Of a stretch of DNA of 64,000 bases, positions 8,546 to 16,623 are shown piece by piece; position 1 is the stretch's first letter; each line of letters starts with the position of its first letter. A program made the translations under genes and the position numbers. Source of the stretch: Clostridium sp. GTDB lineage: Bacteria; Bacillota; Clostridia; Lachnospirales; Lachnospiraceae. Under the pieces are notes generated by a model. The model searched no databases, had not been told where the DNA came from, and saw only the letters and a program-made list of their open reading frames with translations. The DNA is taken from positions 1 to 64,000 of the forward strand of contig JAMOZY010000001.1 in NCBI GenBank assembly GCA_023667695.1, written 5' to 3'.

Positions 8546-9454
8546 ATGAAGATTTCGTTAAAAAAAGGAATTTCGGCAGGTGTGGTTGTAGCAGCAACCG
8601 GAGCTTTGGTAGCAATCACCAGCTATATGGATACGCATAGGATTTTAGAGGCAGCAGGTACTGCCCCGGTGACAATGAGTACTTCGCTGTTTGCAGTGGG
8701 GGAAGATATGGAAGCCCGGATGGAAGCACAGGAGGTAGCAATCGTTATCAACAAGCTTGATACGATTACCTTAGCCAGCTACTATGAACTACAGGAAGCC
8801 AGAGAATTATATGAAAGTGTTTCGAAAGGCGCCAGGGTCTATATTGATGAAACCCAATTACTGGAGGCAGAGCAGCTTTATGCAGAATTAGAAAGCAAGC
8901 GGGAAGGACTGCTGGCAGAAGCACAGGCGAACAATGACATATATGGTGTTTTAGAGTATGCTTCCTATAATGTACAGAGTTCGGGAAATGAATATCTGGA
9001 TACATTAGTGCAGGAATTTATTCAAAAGGCAACGACCAGTGATATGAGCCGCAGCGAGCAGTTAAAGGCATGCTATGATTATATGGTATGGAATTATGAT
9101 TATGACGATAATTATAATTACAATTATAGCAGTGGAAAGAAGTCGATTGCATGGGCAACTGCCTTTTTAAGGGATGGTTATGGTACCTGTAACCACTGGT
9201 CCTCTGCATTTATGTATGTTGCAAGGGCGTTAGGATATGAAGCAGACCTGTATTATGGAAGTACGGCAACCTCCCGAAATGGTAATGTGGAACATTACTG
9301 GCCTGTGATTCATGCAAATGGAACAGAATATGTCTTTGACCCGCAGGTAGAAGGAGATATAACCAAACGAACCGGAGGAATCAGTAATAAACGGTTTGGT
9401 CTGACTGGTTCTACTGCAAATGAAAAGTATTTCTTCAGTCAGATTGTACAATAG
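8546..9454 (+). CDS. Secreted transglutaminase-like (peptidase-fold) protein
   Basis: This 302-residue protein starts with MKISLKKGISAG and a hydrophobic export segment (VVVAATGALVAITSY). The ATG at 8546 is preferred because AGGTGG sits 8 bases upstream; an ATG 30 bases earlier has no site. A helical, acidic region (50-165) precedes a transglutaminase core. The probable catalytic triad is Cys215 in GYGTCNHWSS, His250 in VEHYWPV and Asp265 in VFDPQ. Such domains act as cysteine peptidases or amidases on exported proteins or peptidoglycan-linked peptides. A Tyr/Asn/Asp-rich stretch (183-195) is unusual. The gene is single, with its own promoter and terminator. Confidence 0.85.
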   Translation: MKISLKKGISAGVVVAATGALVAITSYMDTHRILEAAGTAPVTMSTSLFAVGEDMEARMEAQEVAIVINKLDTITLASYYELQEARELYESVSKGARVYIDETQLLEAEQLYAELESKREGLLAEAQANNDIYGVLEYASYNVQSSGNEYLDTLVQEFIQKATTSDMSRSEQLKACYDYMVWNYDYDDNYNYNYSSGKKSIAWATAFLRDGYGTCNHWSSAFMYVARALGYEADLYYGSTATSRNGNVEHYWPVIHANGTEYVFDPQVEGDITKRTGGISNKRFGLTGSTANEKYFFSQIVQ

Positions 9455-9473
9455 CAGAAAATGATATATGATA

Positions 9474-9502
9474 AGATGGAATGAAACCATTCCATCTTTT
9501 TT
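9474..9502 (+). terminator. Terminator after the transglutaminase-like gene
   Basis: AGATGGAAT pairs with ATTCCATCT across loop GAAACC and is followed by five T residues. This is a canonical intrinsic terminator. Confidence 0.88.
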
Positions 9503-9519
9503 GCGCGTACAATGAGTCC

Positions 9520-9584
9520 AGCGGAGTGCCTGCACTCCGCTAACACAAGGTAGATTGTCCGAGGAACAGCTTGCTGTTCCTCGG
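9520..9584. repeat. Twin near-loopless hairpins
   Basis: Two perfect inverted repeats sit side by side. AGCGGAGTGC pairs with GCACTCCGCT around a 2-base loop, and CCGAGGAACAGC pairs with GCTGTTCCTCGG around TT. The second has the same AGC-TT-GCT centre as the hairpin near 62.2 kb and resembles the TT-loop modules of family A. They lie between a terminator and the next gene's ribosome site. No T tract follows, so they are not terminators. Confidence 0.7.
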
Positions 9585-9629
9585 GCGAGGCAGCCTTGAA
9601 CAAAACATTAGAATTTGGGAGGAAATCCA

Positions 9630-10640
9630 ATGGCAAACCATGAAAAGGAAATCAGCGTTGCAGAGCGACAGATATATATTTTATCCCTGTTATCCCAGAA
9701 TCCCATCGGTTATACGGCAGATGAAATCGTAGAAAAACTTAAAAAATGGGATGTGGTATTAACCAAGCGGACGATTAACCGGGATATTGATGAATTGTCT
9801 ATGAGTTATGCGATTGAAGAGGAAGAACGAAATGGAAAAACTTATTTTCTTGCCCGAAAATTCAGTATGGAAAATGTAGATTTGACCATACAGGATTTAA
9901 TGGCGATATCCTTCATGCAGCAACTGGTACAGCAGTATGAGCATACCGCCATGGGCGTTGCCGCCCGTGAGATGCTGCGAAAAATCGTTGCCAATACCGG
10001 CAATCTGAACCGTAAGCATATAGAAGCATTAAGTAATTCGATTCGTATTGTGGATGGGAATGAATGGAAGAATCAGGATGTAAAGCCGGAAGTGGAGCAG
10101 ATGATAACGGCAGCGATTGAAAAGCAGAATAAAATTGAAATCTGTTATCATAGCTGGAATTCCGATGAGATTACGGAAAGAATCATACATCCCTATAGTC
10201 TTACTCTGATTGATTCTTACTTGTGCGTAGAAGGATACTGTGAGCTTCGACAGGAAATCCGTACCTTCCGTTTGTCGAGGATTCAAAGCATCACCGTTTT
10301 AAAAGAGCCGTTTTCATTGCCGGAGAATTATGATAAAAGTCATCATGAAAATCAGTTTATTTATCTCAGCGGAAAGCATATAGAGACGCTTCAGATACAG
10401 TTTGATAAAGAAACAGGACGTTATGTAAAGGAATATGAGGCGCACCGGGCGGACCGGCTGATGGAAAATGAAGAGGGGCTGTTATTTGAAAAGCGTACTG
10501 CAATTACCACGGAAGTGCTTCGGTGGATATTGAAATTTGGAGCAGGAGCAAGGGTGTTACAGCCGGAACGCTTTGTAGAACAGCTCAAGAAGGAAACAGA
10601 AGCCATGTGGAAGCAGTATACTTCGGAAGATAACGGTTGA
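9630..10640 (+). CDS. WYL-domain transcriptional regulator (HTH_11 type)
   Basis: This 336-residue cytoplasmic regulator starts at the ATG preceded by GGGAGG 7 bases upstream; a TTG five codons earlier would overlap that site. Residues 1-75 form a DeoR/HTH_11-like winged helix (RQIYILSLLSQNPIGYTADEI, LTKRTINRDIDEL). The middle and C-terminal parts match WYL-type ligand-binding domains (YHSWNSDEITERIIHPYSL, SYLCVEGYC, RTFRLSRIQSITVL), with Trp replaced by Ser at the eponymous position. WYL domains sense nucleotides or nucleic acid. Its target is unknown, and nothing adjacent suggests one. Confidence 0.85.
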   Translation: MANHEKEISVAERQIYILSLLSQNPIGYTADEIVEKLKKWDVVLTKRTINRDIDELSMSYAIEEEERNGKTYFLARKFSMENVDLTIQDLMAISFMQQLVQQYEHTAMGVAAREMLRKIVANTGNLNRKHIEALSNSIRIVDGNEWKNQDVKPEVEQMITAAIEKQNKIEICYHSWNSDEITERIIHPYSLTLIDSYLCVEGYCELRQEIRTFRLSRIQSITVLKEPFSLPENYDKSHHENQFIYLSGKHIETLQIQFDKETGRYVKEYEAHRADRLMENEEGLLFEKRTAITTEVLRWILKFGAGARVLQPERFVEQLKKETEAMWKQYTSEDNG

Positions 10641-10689
10641 TTATAGGATAAGAAGTACCCTCGAAGTGAAAAAGGATTTTAAGGCAAAA

Positions 10690-10721
10690 ATAAAAGACCT
10701 GTGAATCTCACAAGTCTTTTA
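10690..10721 (-). terminator. Terminator of tRNA-Gln, probably bidirectional
   Basis: On the minus strand AAAAGACTTGTGA pairs with TCACAGGTCTTTT (one wobble) and ends in a T-rich tract, directly after tRNA-Gln. On the plus strand the right arm also ends in TTTT, so it could stop the WYL regulator transcript too. Confidence 0.8.
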
Positions 10722-10793
10722 CTGGGATAGCAGGATTCGAACCTACAGATGCTGGAATCAGAATCCAGTGCCTTACCATTTGGCGATATCCCA
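10722..10793 (-). tRNA. tRNA-Gln (CTG)
   Basis: On the minus strand the acceptor TGGGATA pairs with TATCCCA. The anticodon stem CTGGA/TCCAG holds loop TTCTGAT with anticodon CTG, and the T arm has GGTTCGAATCC. The weak first pair (T-A) is typical of tRNA-Gln. It is converging with the WYL gene. Confidence 0.95.
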
Positions 10794-10858
10794 TTACTCG
10801 AACAATGGATATTATACATGATGAATTTGAGAAATGCAAGTGTTTTTAAAAAAATCAT

Positions 10859-10887
10859 ATGACAAAATCAGTATTATCCTGTATAAT
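10859..10887 (+). promoter_or_regulatory. Promoter of the conserved 131-aa gene
   Basis: ATGACA (five of six consensus bases) is followed after 17 bases by a perfect TATAAT. The start codon is about 28 bases further on, with AAAGGAGGTGG just before it. Confidence 0.75.
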
Positions 10888-10914
10888 GGTACAGATATAA
10901 AGGAGGTGGTACAC

Positions 10915-11310
10915 ATGAGCCGGTTGATTTATGTTATGCCCTGGGCGATTTGCGATACAGAGAATTTGTATTTAAAAAAGATAGAGTTAAAGGATGAGGT
11001 ATTGCCTAAGGTTCAGGATACTGTTGAAGACTGGACGGTGCAAAAAGTAGTGCCAAGCCCGGACCGCCGGAGCAAGGATGTGTATATCATACTGGATGTG
11101 TATCGTGGCTATGATTTTAAAAGCCAGAACCGGGAGGTTTCCATTGTAGATGTAACCAATTCGGTTTCTCATTTAAAAGAGCTTGGGTATGAACCGGCAA
11201 ATGAAGCGGACCGGGGCTTTATCCGGCAGAGGGTATTGAATTGGGACAAGCCTATGAAAAAGACCGGAGCAGTCAGAAAAAAGAATGCCGGAGGGAAGAA
11301 AAAAGCATAA
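10915..11310 (+). CDS. Small basic-tailed protein of unknown function, 131 aa
   Basis: No family is recognised. The start is fixed by AAAGGAGGTGG 7 bases before ATG; an in-frame ATG 81 bases upstream precedes the promoter. The protein begins MSRLIYVMPWAICDTENLY, has a soluble alpha/beta-looking body (KVVPSPDRRSKDVYIILDVY, REVSIVDVTNSVSHL) and ends in a Lys/Arg-rich tail (KKTGAVRKKNAGGKKKA). Such a tail suggests nucleic acid or ribosome contact. The strong promoter and ribosome site suggest good expression. A thioesterase gene follows 68 bases later on the same strand. Confidence 0.75.
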   Translation: MSRLIYVMPWAICDTENLYLKKIELKDEVLPKVQDTVEDWTVQKVVPSPDRRSKDVYIILDVYRGYDFKSQNREVSIVDVTNSVSHLKELGYEPANEADRGFIRQRVLNWDKPMKKTGAVRKKNAGGKKKA

Positions 11311-11378
11311 GGTGCCTCCGGAGCATGAGCAGTCTCCGGATAAGAATCGGTAGAGACGGAATATAGGAGTGATGAAAC

Positions 11379-12107
11379 ATGTATGAAGTATCGGTACGGG
11401 TACGGTTCAGTGATATTGGAAAGGATAACAGGCTTCGGTTATATGAACTGCCAAAGTATTTTCAGGACTCCAGCATTGAACATTCAGAATCCCTGGGGGT
11501 AGGTATTCCTTATCTGGCACCCAGGAAGCTGGCATGGCTGCTGACCTCCTGGCAGATTGAGATTGGACGGCTGCCAGAGTATAATGAAAAGCTGGTGATT
11601 CGTACCTGGCCTTTTGATTTCAAAGGGGCATTTGGATATCGGAATTATGATATGACAGCAGAGGATGGAGAAGTTCTGGTGAAGGCATATGCCATCTGGC
11701 TGCATACGGATATTGCTGAAATGAAGCCGGTAAAAACCACAGAGGAAGAAATCGGAAAATACGGCTTTGAGCCAAAGCTGGATATGGAATATCTGCCGCG
11801 AAAGATAACGCTTCCCGGACAAATGGAGGAGGTTGACCGGATTCCGGTATACAGCCACCATGCAGATATGTACCAGCACATGAATAATGCGATGTATGTA
11901 GACCTGGCAAATGATTATATTCCGGAACAGCGGGATGTGAAACGAATACGTGTGGATTATCGGAAACAGATGCAGGTAGGAGAAACCATGGTGGTAAAAC
12001 GAGCATGGGAAGAAAATCAATGCTTTGTTGCCTTTTATGATGAAGCGGGCGATATGCATGTCAGTACAGAATTTGTACTGGAGATGACAGGAAGGAATAA
12101 AAAATGA
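11379..12107 (+). CDS. Acyl-ACP thioesterase (FatA-like, double hot-dog fold)
   Basis: This 242-residue enzyme should release fatty acids from acyl carrier protein. The start MYEVSVRVRFSDIGKDNRL is typical of the bacterial acyl-ACP thioesterase family. AWLLTSWQIEIGRLPEY, IRTWPFDFKGAFGYRNY and the second-repeat HADMYQHMNNAMYVDL with the Asn-His-type active-site region support it. ATGAAACATG precedes the start. Its stop overlaps the next gene's ATG (ATGA), so the two are translationally coupled. The function assignment is by family motif only; chain-length preference cannot be judged. Confidence 0.87.
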   Translation: MYEVSVRVRFSDIGKDNRLRLYELPKYFQDSSIEHSESLGVGIPYLAPRKLAWLLTSWQIEIGRLPEYNEKLVIRTWPFDFKGAFGYRNYDMTAEDGEVLVKAYAIWLHTDIAEMKPVKTTEEEIGKYGFEPKLDMEYLPRKITLPGQMEEVDRIPVYSHHADMYQHMNNAMYVDLANDYIPEQRDVKRIRVDYRKQMQVGETMVVKRAWEENQCFVAFYDEAGDMHVSTEFVLEMTGRNKK

Positions 12108-12937
12108 TAGAAGTAGGAAAATGGCAGACACTGAAAATGATTCGCAGTAAGGATTTTGGTGTTTACCTTGGCGCGCAGGAGGAACCGGAAGAAACGGTGC
12201 TGCTTCCCAGAAAGCAGGTGCCGGAAGCCTTAAAGACCGGAGATGAGATAGAGGTATTTATTTATCGGGATTCTCAGGACCGGAAGATAGCAACGATAAA
12301 TCAACCCAGGCTGACCGCAGGAGAGATTGGAAGCTTGAAGGTGGTTAGCGTAAGCAATATAGGCGCATTTATGGACTGTGGACTGGAACGGGATATACTG
12401 CTTCCATTTAAGGAACAGACCACCCAGGTAGTGGTTGGAAAAGAGTATCCGGTCTATATGTATGTGGACAAGAGCGAGCGGCTTTGCGTTACCATGCGGT
12501 TGTATTCCCATTTGGATTTGCAGCCCCCATACCAGAAGGATGATTCTTTTCAGGGGGTAGTGTATGAGTATAAAGAGCATATGGGTGCATTTGTAGTTGT
12601 GGACGGACGGTATTCCGGTCTGATTCCGAAAAATGAAATCTTTCACCGGATTGAGGCAGGCGATAAGGTGGAAGGCAGGATTCTGAATGTACGGGAGGAT
12701 GGAAAGATGGATTTGAGTGTCCGGCGTCCCGCCCATCTTCAGATGGATGTTGATTGCGATATTATTATGCAGCGGCTGGAAGAATTAAACGGTGTACTTC
12801 CATTTACGGATAAAGCCGCTCCGGAACGTATCAAGCAGGAATTTGGTATGAGTAAAAATGAATTTAAGCGTGCGGTTGGCAGACTGTTAAAGGAAGGAAA
12901 GGCAGAGATTACCGGACAGGAAATCCGGAAGAAATAG
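12104..12937 (+). CDS. CvfB/YitL-family S1 RNA-binding protein
   Basis: This 277-residue cytoplasmic protein is built of repeated S1-like OB folds followed by a winged helix. Residues about 1-65 and 68-140 (VVSVSNIGAFMDCGLERDILLP) are the first two units. A third, classic S1 unit follows (FQGVVYEYKEHMGAFVVVDGRYSGLIPKNE is recognisable in parts, residues 148-208). The C-terminal 60 residues (FGMSKNEFKRAVGRLLKEGK) match the winged-helix tail. CvfB proteins bind RNA and affect virulence gene expression in staphylococci; here the role is unknown. It overlaps the thioesterase gene by four bases. Confidence 0.88.
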   Translation: MIEVGKWQTLKMIRSKDFGVYLGAQEEPEETVLLPRKQVPEALKTGDEIEVFIYRDSQDRKIATINQPRLTAGEIGSLKVVSVSNIGAFMDCGLERDILLPFKEQTTQVVVGKEYPVYMYVDKSERLCVTMRLYSHLDLQPPYQKDDSFQGVVYEYKEHMGAFVVVDGRYSGLIPKNEIFHRIEAGDKVEGRILNVREDGKMDLSVRRPAHLQMDVDCDIIMQRLEELNGVLPFTDKAAPERIKQEFGMSKNEFKRAVGRLLKEGKAEITGQEIRKK

Positions 12938-12962
12938 TGCTTTGGAATTTGTGATAAAATAG

Positions 12963-12991
12963 TTGACGTATGAAGGAAGGTATCTTATAAA
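12963..12991 (+). promoter_or_regulatory. Promoter of ridA
   Basis: TTGACG is followed after exactly 17 bases by TATAAA, about 24 bases before the RidA start codon. The leader is very short. Confidence 0.75.
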
Positions 12992-13014
12992 TAAAAAGGA
13001 TGGAGGAAAAGAAA

Positions 13015-13398
13015 ATGAAAACAGTTATTTCTACGAATCAGGCTCCGGCAGCAATCGGACCATATTCACAGGCAATTGAGGTAAATGGAATGATTTTTAC
13101 ATCAGGAGTGATTCCGATTGACCCGGTAACAAATACACTGGTGGAAGGTGATATTACGGTTCAGGCAAAGCAGGCAATCGGCAATCTTGCCGCTTTATTA
13201 AAGGCAGCAGGCTCCAGCTGTGAAAGCGTGGTTAAAACCACAGTGTTTATTAAGAATATGGAGGATTTTGCTACCATCAATGAAATCTATGCCGGCTTTT
13301 TTCAGGGTGAATGTCCAGCACGTTCCTGTGTAGAGGTGGCAAGACTGCCCAAGGATGTCCTGATAGAAATCGAGGCGATTGCACTAAAGGAAGCGTAA
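13015..13398 (+). CDS. ridA: RidA family enamine/imine deaminase
   Basis: This 127-residue protein hydrolyses reactive 2-aminoacrylate-type enamines formed by PLP enzymes, so protecting other PLP enzymes. The start MKTVISTNQAPAAIGPYSQA and the end CVEVARLPKDVLIEIEAIA are family signatures; the Arg of VEVARLP is the conserved carboxylate-binding residue. The ATG at 13015 has GGAGG 8 bases before it; an ATG five codons earlier overlaps that site. Its own promoter lies just upstream. It is likely a trimer in the cytoplasm. Confidence 0.95.
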   Translation: MKTVISTNQAPAAIGPYSQAIEVNGMIFTSGVIPIDPVTNTLVEGDITVQAKQAIGNLAALLKAAGSSCESVVKTTVFIKNMEDFATINEIYAGFFQGECPARSCVEVARLPKDVLIEIEAIALKEA

Positions 13399-13476
13399 TT
13401 CCTTTATCTGATGCAGAAGGAAAGGTACAAAGAAGGATACTTAAGAAGAAAGAAGAATACGTTGGGAGAAGCAATT

Positions 13477-14502
13477 ATGGAAAAGAAAAAGATGGTATTG
13501 GGAGCCGGTATCTTATTTCTGGTGCTGGTATTGATTAATATTATACTTCAGTTTTTGGATTTTGGTGGTTTACCTACATTTGCTCTGATTTTACTGCCTC
13601 AGGCATGTATTATTATACCGGTAATCCTCTATGTGATTATTACGAAACAGAACTTTTTTGAATTGATTCGGTTCCGCAAGATGAATTTCTGGTCCATCCT
13701 ATTGGTGATTCCAGTAACCTATCTGCTGAATCCGTTATTAACCTGTATTAATGCATTCAGCATGGCTTTTTCTACGAATATGATTTCAAGCACCATGGGA
13801 ACCATTGCGGATGAGCTTCCATTTATTGCAGGGTTATCCCTGATGGCGTTACTGCCGGCTTTGACGGAAGAGATAACCTTTCGCGGTGTAATGCTGAACA
13901 GCTTTCACCGGGACAGCAATCCCTGGCCGGCAATTTTGTTTTCGGCTGTCTGCTTTGGGTGTATGCATATGAATTTGAATCAGATGGCCTATGCTCTGGT
14001 ACTGGGGATTTTGATGGGCATTATTTTAGAAGCCAGCGGAAGCATTCTTTCTACCATGATAGTGCATTTTATATTCAACGGAACTTCGATTTCCCTTATG
14101 TATCTGATGCCAAAGTTTGCATTATGGTATATGGATTTTCTGGAACAGAATGGAATGACCTTAGAGCAGGCGGGGCTGACCCAGCAGGATATGGATGCTT
14201 TGTTGAATATTGGACAGAACACGACGACTGCTACACCCCAGGAAATGCTTCTTACAGGCGCTATCATGCTGATTCCGGCAATCATAGGACTGGTACTGGC
14301 AGGGTTGTTGATTTATCTGATTGCATATCTGAATAAACGACAACTGATTTTAAAAGGAATGTTTACGAAAAAAAGTCCGGAACAGAAGCAGGCTATGGCT
14401 GCGGACAGGGTAAGAATCATGAATCCGGCATTGGGAATTGCCATTGGTATCTGTTTGATTTTTTCGATTGTAATTGAAGTTTTGGTTCGGATAAGCATGT
14501 GA
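13477..14502 (+). CDS. CPBP-family intramembrane glutamic protease
   Basis: This 341-residue membrane protein has about eight hydrophobic segments. CPBP (Abi/Rce1-like) motifs are complete. Motif 1 is EE (131-132) with Arg136 in TEEITFRGVML. Motif 2 is FGCMH (F160, H164). Motif 3 is His197-x3-Asn201 in IVHFIFNG. Such proteases process peptides or membrane proteins, and some give bacteriocin self-immunity. GGGAGA lies 8 bases before the chosen ATG, and an upstream in-frame ATG at 13411 has no such site. The substrate is unknown, and no bacteriocin gene is adjacent. Confidence 0.88.
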   Translation: MEKKKMVLGAGILFLVLVLINIILQFLDFGGLPTFALILLPQACIIIPVILYVIITKQNFFELIRFRKMNFWSILLVIPVTYLLNPLLTCINAFSMAFSTNMISSTMGTIADELPFIAGLSLMALLPALTEEITFRGVMLNSFHRDSNPWPAILFSAVCFGCMHMNLNQMAYALVLGILMGIILEASGSILSTMIVHFIFNGTSISLMYLMPKFALWYMDFLEQNGMTLEQAGLTQQDMDALLNIGQNTTTATPQEMLLTGAIMLIPAIIGLVLAGLLIYLIAYLNKRQLILKGMFTKKSPEQKQAMAADRVRIMNPALGIAIGICLIFSIVIEVLVRISM

Positions 14503-14518
14503 GGGATGGAAGAAATAT

Positions 14519-14592
14519 GAATTGAGGAGGGACCCGCCGCAAGGTGTGAGAACCCCTGGCATCGGACTGCAACAAAGTGTAAGTGTAGTCGG
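14519..14592 (+). repeat. Family B structured repeat, diverged copy B0
   Basis: This copy has GAGGAGGGACCCGCC, loop GCAA and GGTGTG, the same core as the repeats near 30.3 and 52.1 kb, but the outer helix is lost. It follows the CPBP gene stop by 17 bases. A second weak hairpin (CGGACTGCA with TGTAGTCGG) follows within it. Confidence 0.65.
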
Positions 14593-14604
14593 AAATTATG
14601 ATAC

Positions 14605-14646
14605 AAAAAATGCCGCTGGAAGAGATAAGTTCCAGCGGCATTTTCT
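14605..14646. terminator. Bidirectional terminator between CPBP gene and pyrG
   Basis: AAAATGCCGCTGGAA pairs with TTCCAGCGGCATTTT around a short loop, giving 15 bp with A tracts on the left and T tracts on the right. It can stop the plus-strand CPBP transcript and the minus-strand pyrG transcript. Confidence 0.9.
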
Positions 14647-14649
14647 ATA

Positions 14650-16257
14650 TTATTGTTCCTGATGTGCCAGTGCAGCGCCTAAAAATCCTTTGAATAACGG
14701 ATGTGGTTTGTTCGGTCTGGATTTGAATTCCGGATGTGCCTGGGTTCCGATAAACCAAGGATGGTCCTCCAATTCTACCATTTCTACAATGTGTCCATCC
14801 GGTGAGTGTCCCACCTGCTTCATACCATGAGATGCCAGTGCATCCCGATAATCATTGTTCACCTCGTAACGGTGGCGGTGACGCTCGGCAATTTCCTCAG
14901 AACCATATAATTCAAAGGATTTGGAATTCTTATCCAGCACACAGGGATAGGAACCTAAGCGGAGAGTACCGCCTAAATCTGTAATGCCATTTTGGTCCGG
15001 CATAATGTGAATCACCTGATGCACAGAGCTTGGATTGAATTCGCTGCTGTTGGCATCCGTATATCCCAATACATTTCGGGCAAATTCCACAATGGTAAGC
15101 TGCATGCCGAGACATAAGCCAAGATATGGAATCTTATGTTCTCTTGCATACTGGATGGAATCAATCATTCCTTCGATACCCCGGTCACCAAAGCCTCCGG
15201 GAACCAGAATGCCATGGACATCCTTTAAATGCTCTTCTACGTTATCTTTATTGATTAATTCAGAGTCAATCCATCGGATATCGACCTCGGCATCATGGGC
15301 AACTGCGCCATGCTTTAAGGCTTCTACAACTGAGATATAGGCATCATGGAGGGCCACATATTTTCCAACCAGGGCAATCGTAACCTTTCTGGTTGGATTC
15401 TTCCATCGGGTTACCATGTCGCTCCAGTCCTTTAAATCCGGTTCCGGACAAGGCATATTCAGGCATTTACAGGCAATATTCGCCAGATGTTCCTTCTCCA
15501 TATCCAACGGAACTTCATATAATACATCACAATCCAGATTCTGAATGACATGAGAGGGTTCTACATTGCAGAACATGGCAATTTTGCTTTTGATTCCCTG
15601 GTCTAACGGCCAGTCAGAGCGGCATACTAAGATATCAGGATGTAATCCAAGGCCCTGAAGCTCTTTTACACTTGCCTGAGTTGGTTTTGTCTTTAATTCT
15701 CCGGAGGACTTCAGATAAGGAATGAGCGTAACATGAATTAAAATACAGTTTTCACGTCCTACATCATGCTGGAACTGACGGATGGCTTCTAAAAAGGGCT
15801 GACTTTCAATATCACCTACCGTACCGCCGACTTCAATAATAGCGACTTCCGTTTGTGTGGTTTCCGGATTCCGGTAGAACCGGCTTTTGATTTCATTGGT
15901 GACATGGGGAATGACCTGTACGGTATGTCCGCCAAAGTCCCCTCTGCGTTCCTTTGTCAGTATGCTCCAATAAATCTTACCAGTAGTAACATTCGAATTC
16001 TTGTTCAGGCTTTCGTCAATAAATCGTTCGTAGTGTCCCAAATCCAGGTCTGTCTCTACGCCGTCATCGGTAACGAATACCTCACCATGCTGAACCGGAT
16101 TCATGGTACCCGGGTCCATGTTGATATATGGGTCAAATTTCTGGCTGTGGACCTTATAACCACGCGCTTTTAACAGACGTCCCAGGGAAGCTGCCGTAAT
16201 CCCCTTACCAAGCCCGGAAACAACGCCGCCTGTTACAAAAATGTACTTAACTGCCAT
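14650..16257 (-). CDS. pyrG: CTP synthase
   Basis: This 535-residue enzyme makes CTP from UTP, ATP and glutamine in the cytoplasm. The start [19 protein letters not shown] carries the synthetase P-loop, and [17 protein letters not shown] leads into the glutamine amidotransferase half. That half has LGLCLGMQ (nucleophile Cys) and [12 protein letters not shown] (His/Glu). Length is normal. The start is set by GGAGGAGA just upstream; an in-frame ATG nine codons earlier is less likely. The leader between promoter and start holds a terminator-like hairpin (see separate entry), suggesting control by attenuation. Confidence 0.97.
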   Translation of the reverse strand: MAVKYIFVTGGVVSGLGKGITAASLGRLLKARGYKVHSQKFDPYINMDPGTMNPVQHGEVFVTDDGVETDLDLGHYERFIDESLNKNSNVTTGKIYWSILTKERRGDFGGHTVQVIPHVTNEIKSRFYRNPETTQTEVAIIEVGGTVGDIESQPFLEAIRQFQHDVGRENCILIHVTLIPYLKSSGELKTKPTQASVKELQGLGLHPDILVCRSDWPLDQGIKSKIAMFCNVEPSHVIQNLDCDVLYEVPLDMEKEHLANIACKCLNMPCPEPDLKDWSDMVTRWKNPTRKVTIALVGKYVALHDAYISVVEALKHGAVAHDAEVDIRWIDSELINKDNVEEHLKDVHGILVPGGFGDRGIEGMIDSIQYAREHKIPYLGLCLGMQLTIVEFARNVLGYTDANSSEFNPSSVHQVIHIMPDQNGITDLGGTLRLGSYPCVLDKNSKSFELYGSEEIAERHRHRYEVNNDYRDALASHGMKQVGHSPDGHIVEMVELEDHPWFIGTQAHPEFKSRPNKPHPLFKGFLGAALAHQEQ

Positions 16258-16289
16258 GTTTCTCCTCCTATGTGCATCATGCAATATGT

Positions 16290-16336
16290 AAAAACGGGCT
16301 GAAATTAGCGATAGTCCATACCGCTAATTAGCGCCC
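16290..16336 (-). promoter_or_regulatory. Terminator-like hairpin in the pyrG leader (probable attenuator)
   Basis: On the minus strand GGGC opens a hairpin that closes with GCCC. Inside, AATTAGCG pairs perfectly with CGCTAATT, and GTTTTTA follows. It lies between the pyrG promoter and the pyrG ribosome site, so read-through is needed for expression. In Bacillus subtilis pyrG is controlled by CTP-sensitive attenuation in the leader. That is known for the family; this hairpin is its inferred counterpart. Confidence 0.65.
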
Positions 16337-16360
16337 TGAATGCACGACATTATTGTTTTT

Positions 16361-16389
16361 ATTATAGTGGAAGAGGAATTAATAGTCAA
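16361..16389 (-). promoter_or_regulatory. Promoter of pyrG
   Basis: On the minus strand TTGACT is followed after exactly 17 bases by a perfect TATAAT. Transcription would begin about 100 bases before the pyrG start, leaving room for the attenuator hairpin. Confidence 0.8.
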
Positions 16390-16541
16390 TGAAATCTTAT
16401 ATTTTGTTATTGTTAAATTGTAACAGTTCAACCATTGTGAATTTTTGCTGCTGTAGCTGACGAAGCAAGGGGAAAACGGCAGATGCAGATGAAAACCGTC
16501 CTATATTTACATAAGTTTTACAAAGTTTCCAGAACTTTTAT

Positions 16542-16570
16542 TTGATTTATATTATGGAAGCGAGTATATT
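16542..16570 (+). promoter_or_regulatory. Promoter of ftsH
   Basis: TTGATT is followed after 17 bases by TATATT, about 53 bases before the ftsH start. The stretch between this and the divergent pyrG promoter (about 150 bases) shows no other clear signal. Confidence 0.65.
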
Positions 16571-16623
16571 AGACAAAGAAGTATACGGTGTCAATCATAA
16601 ATTGAAGCCGAAGGAGGATAACG

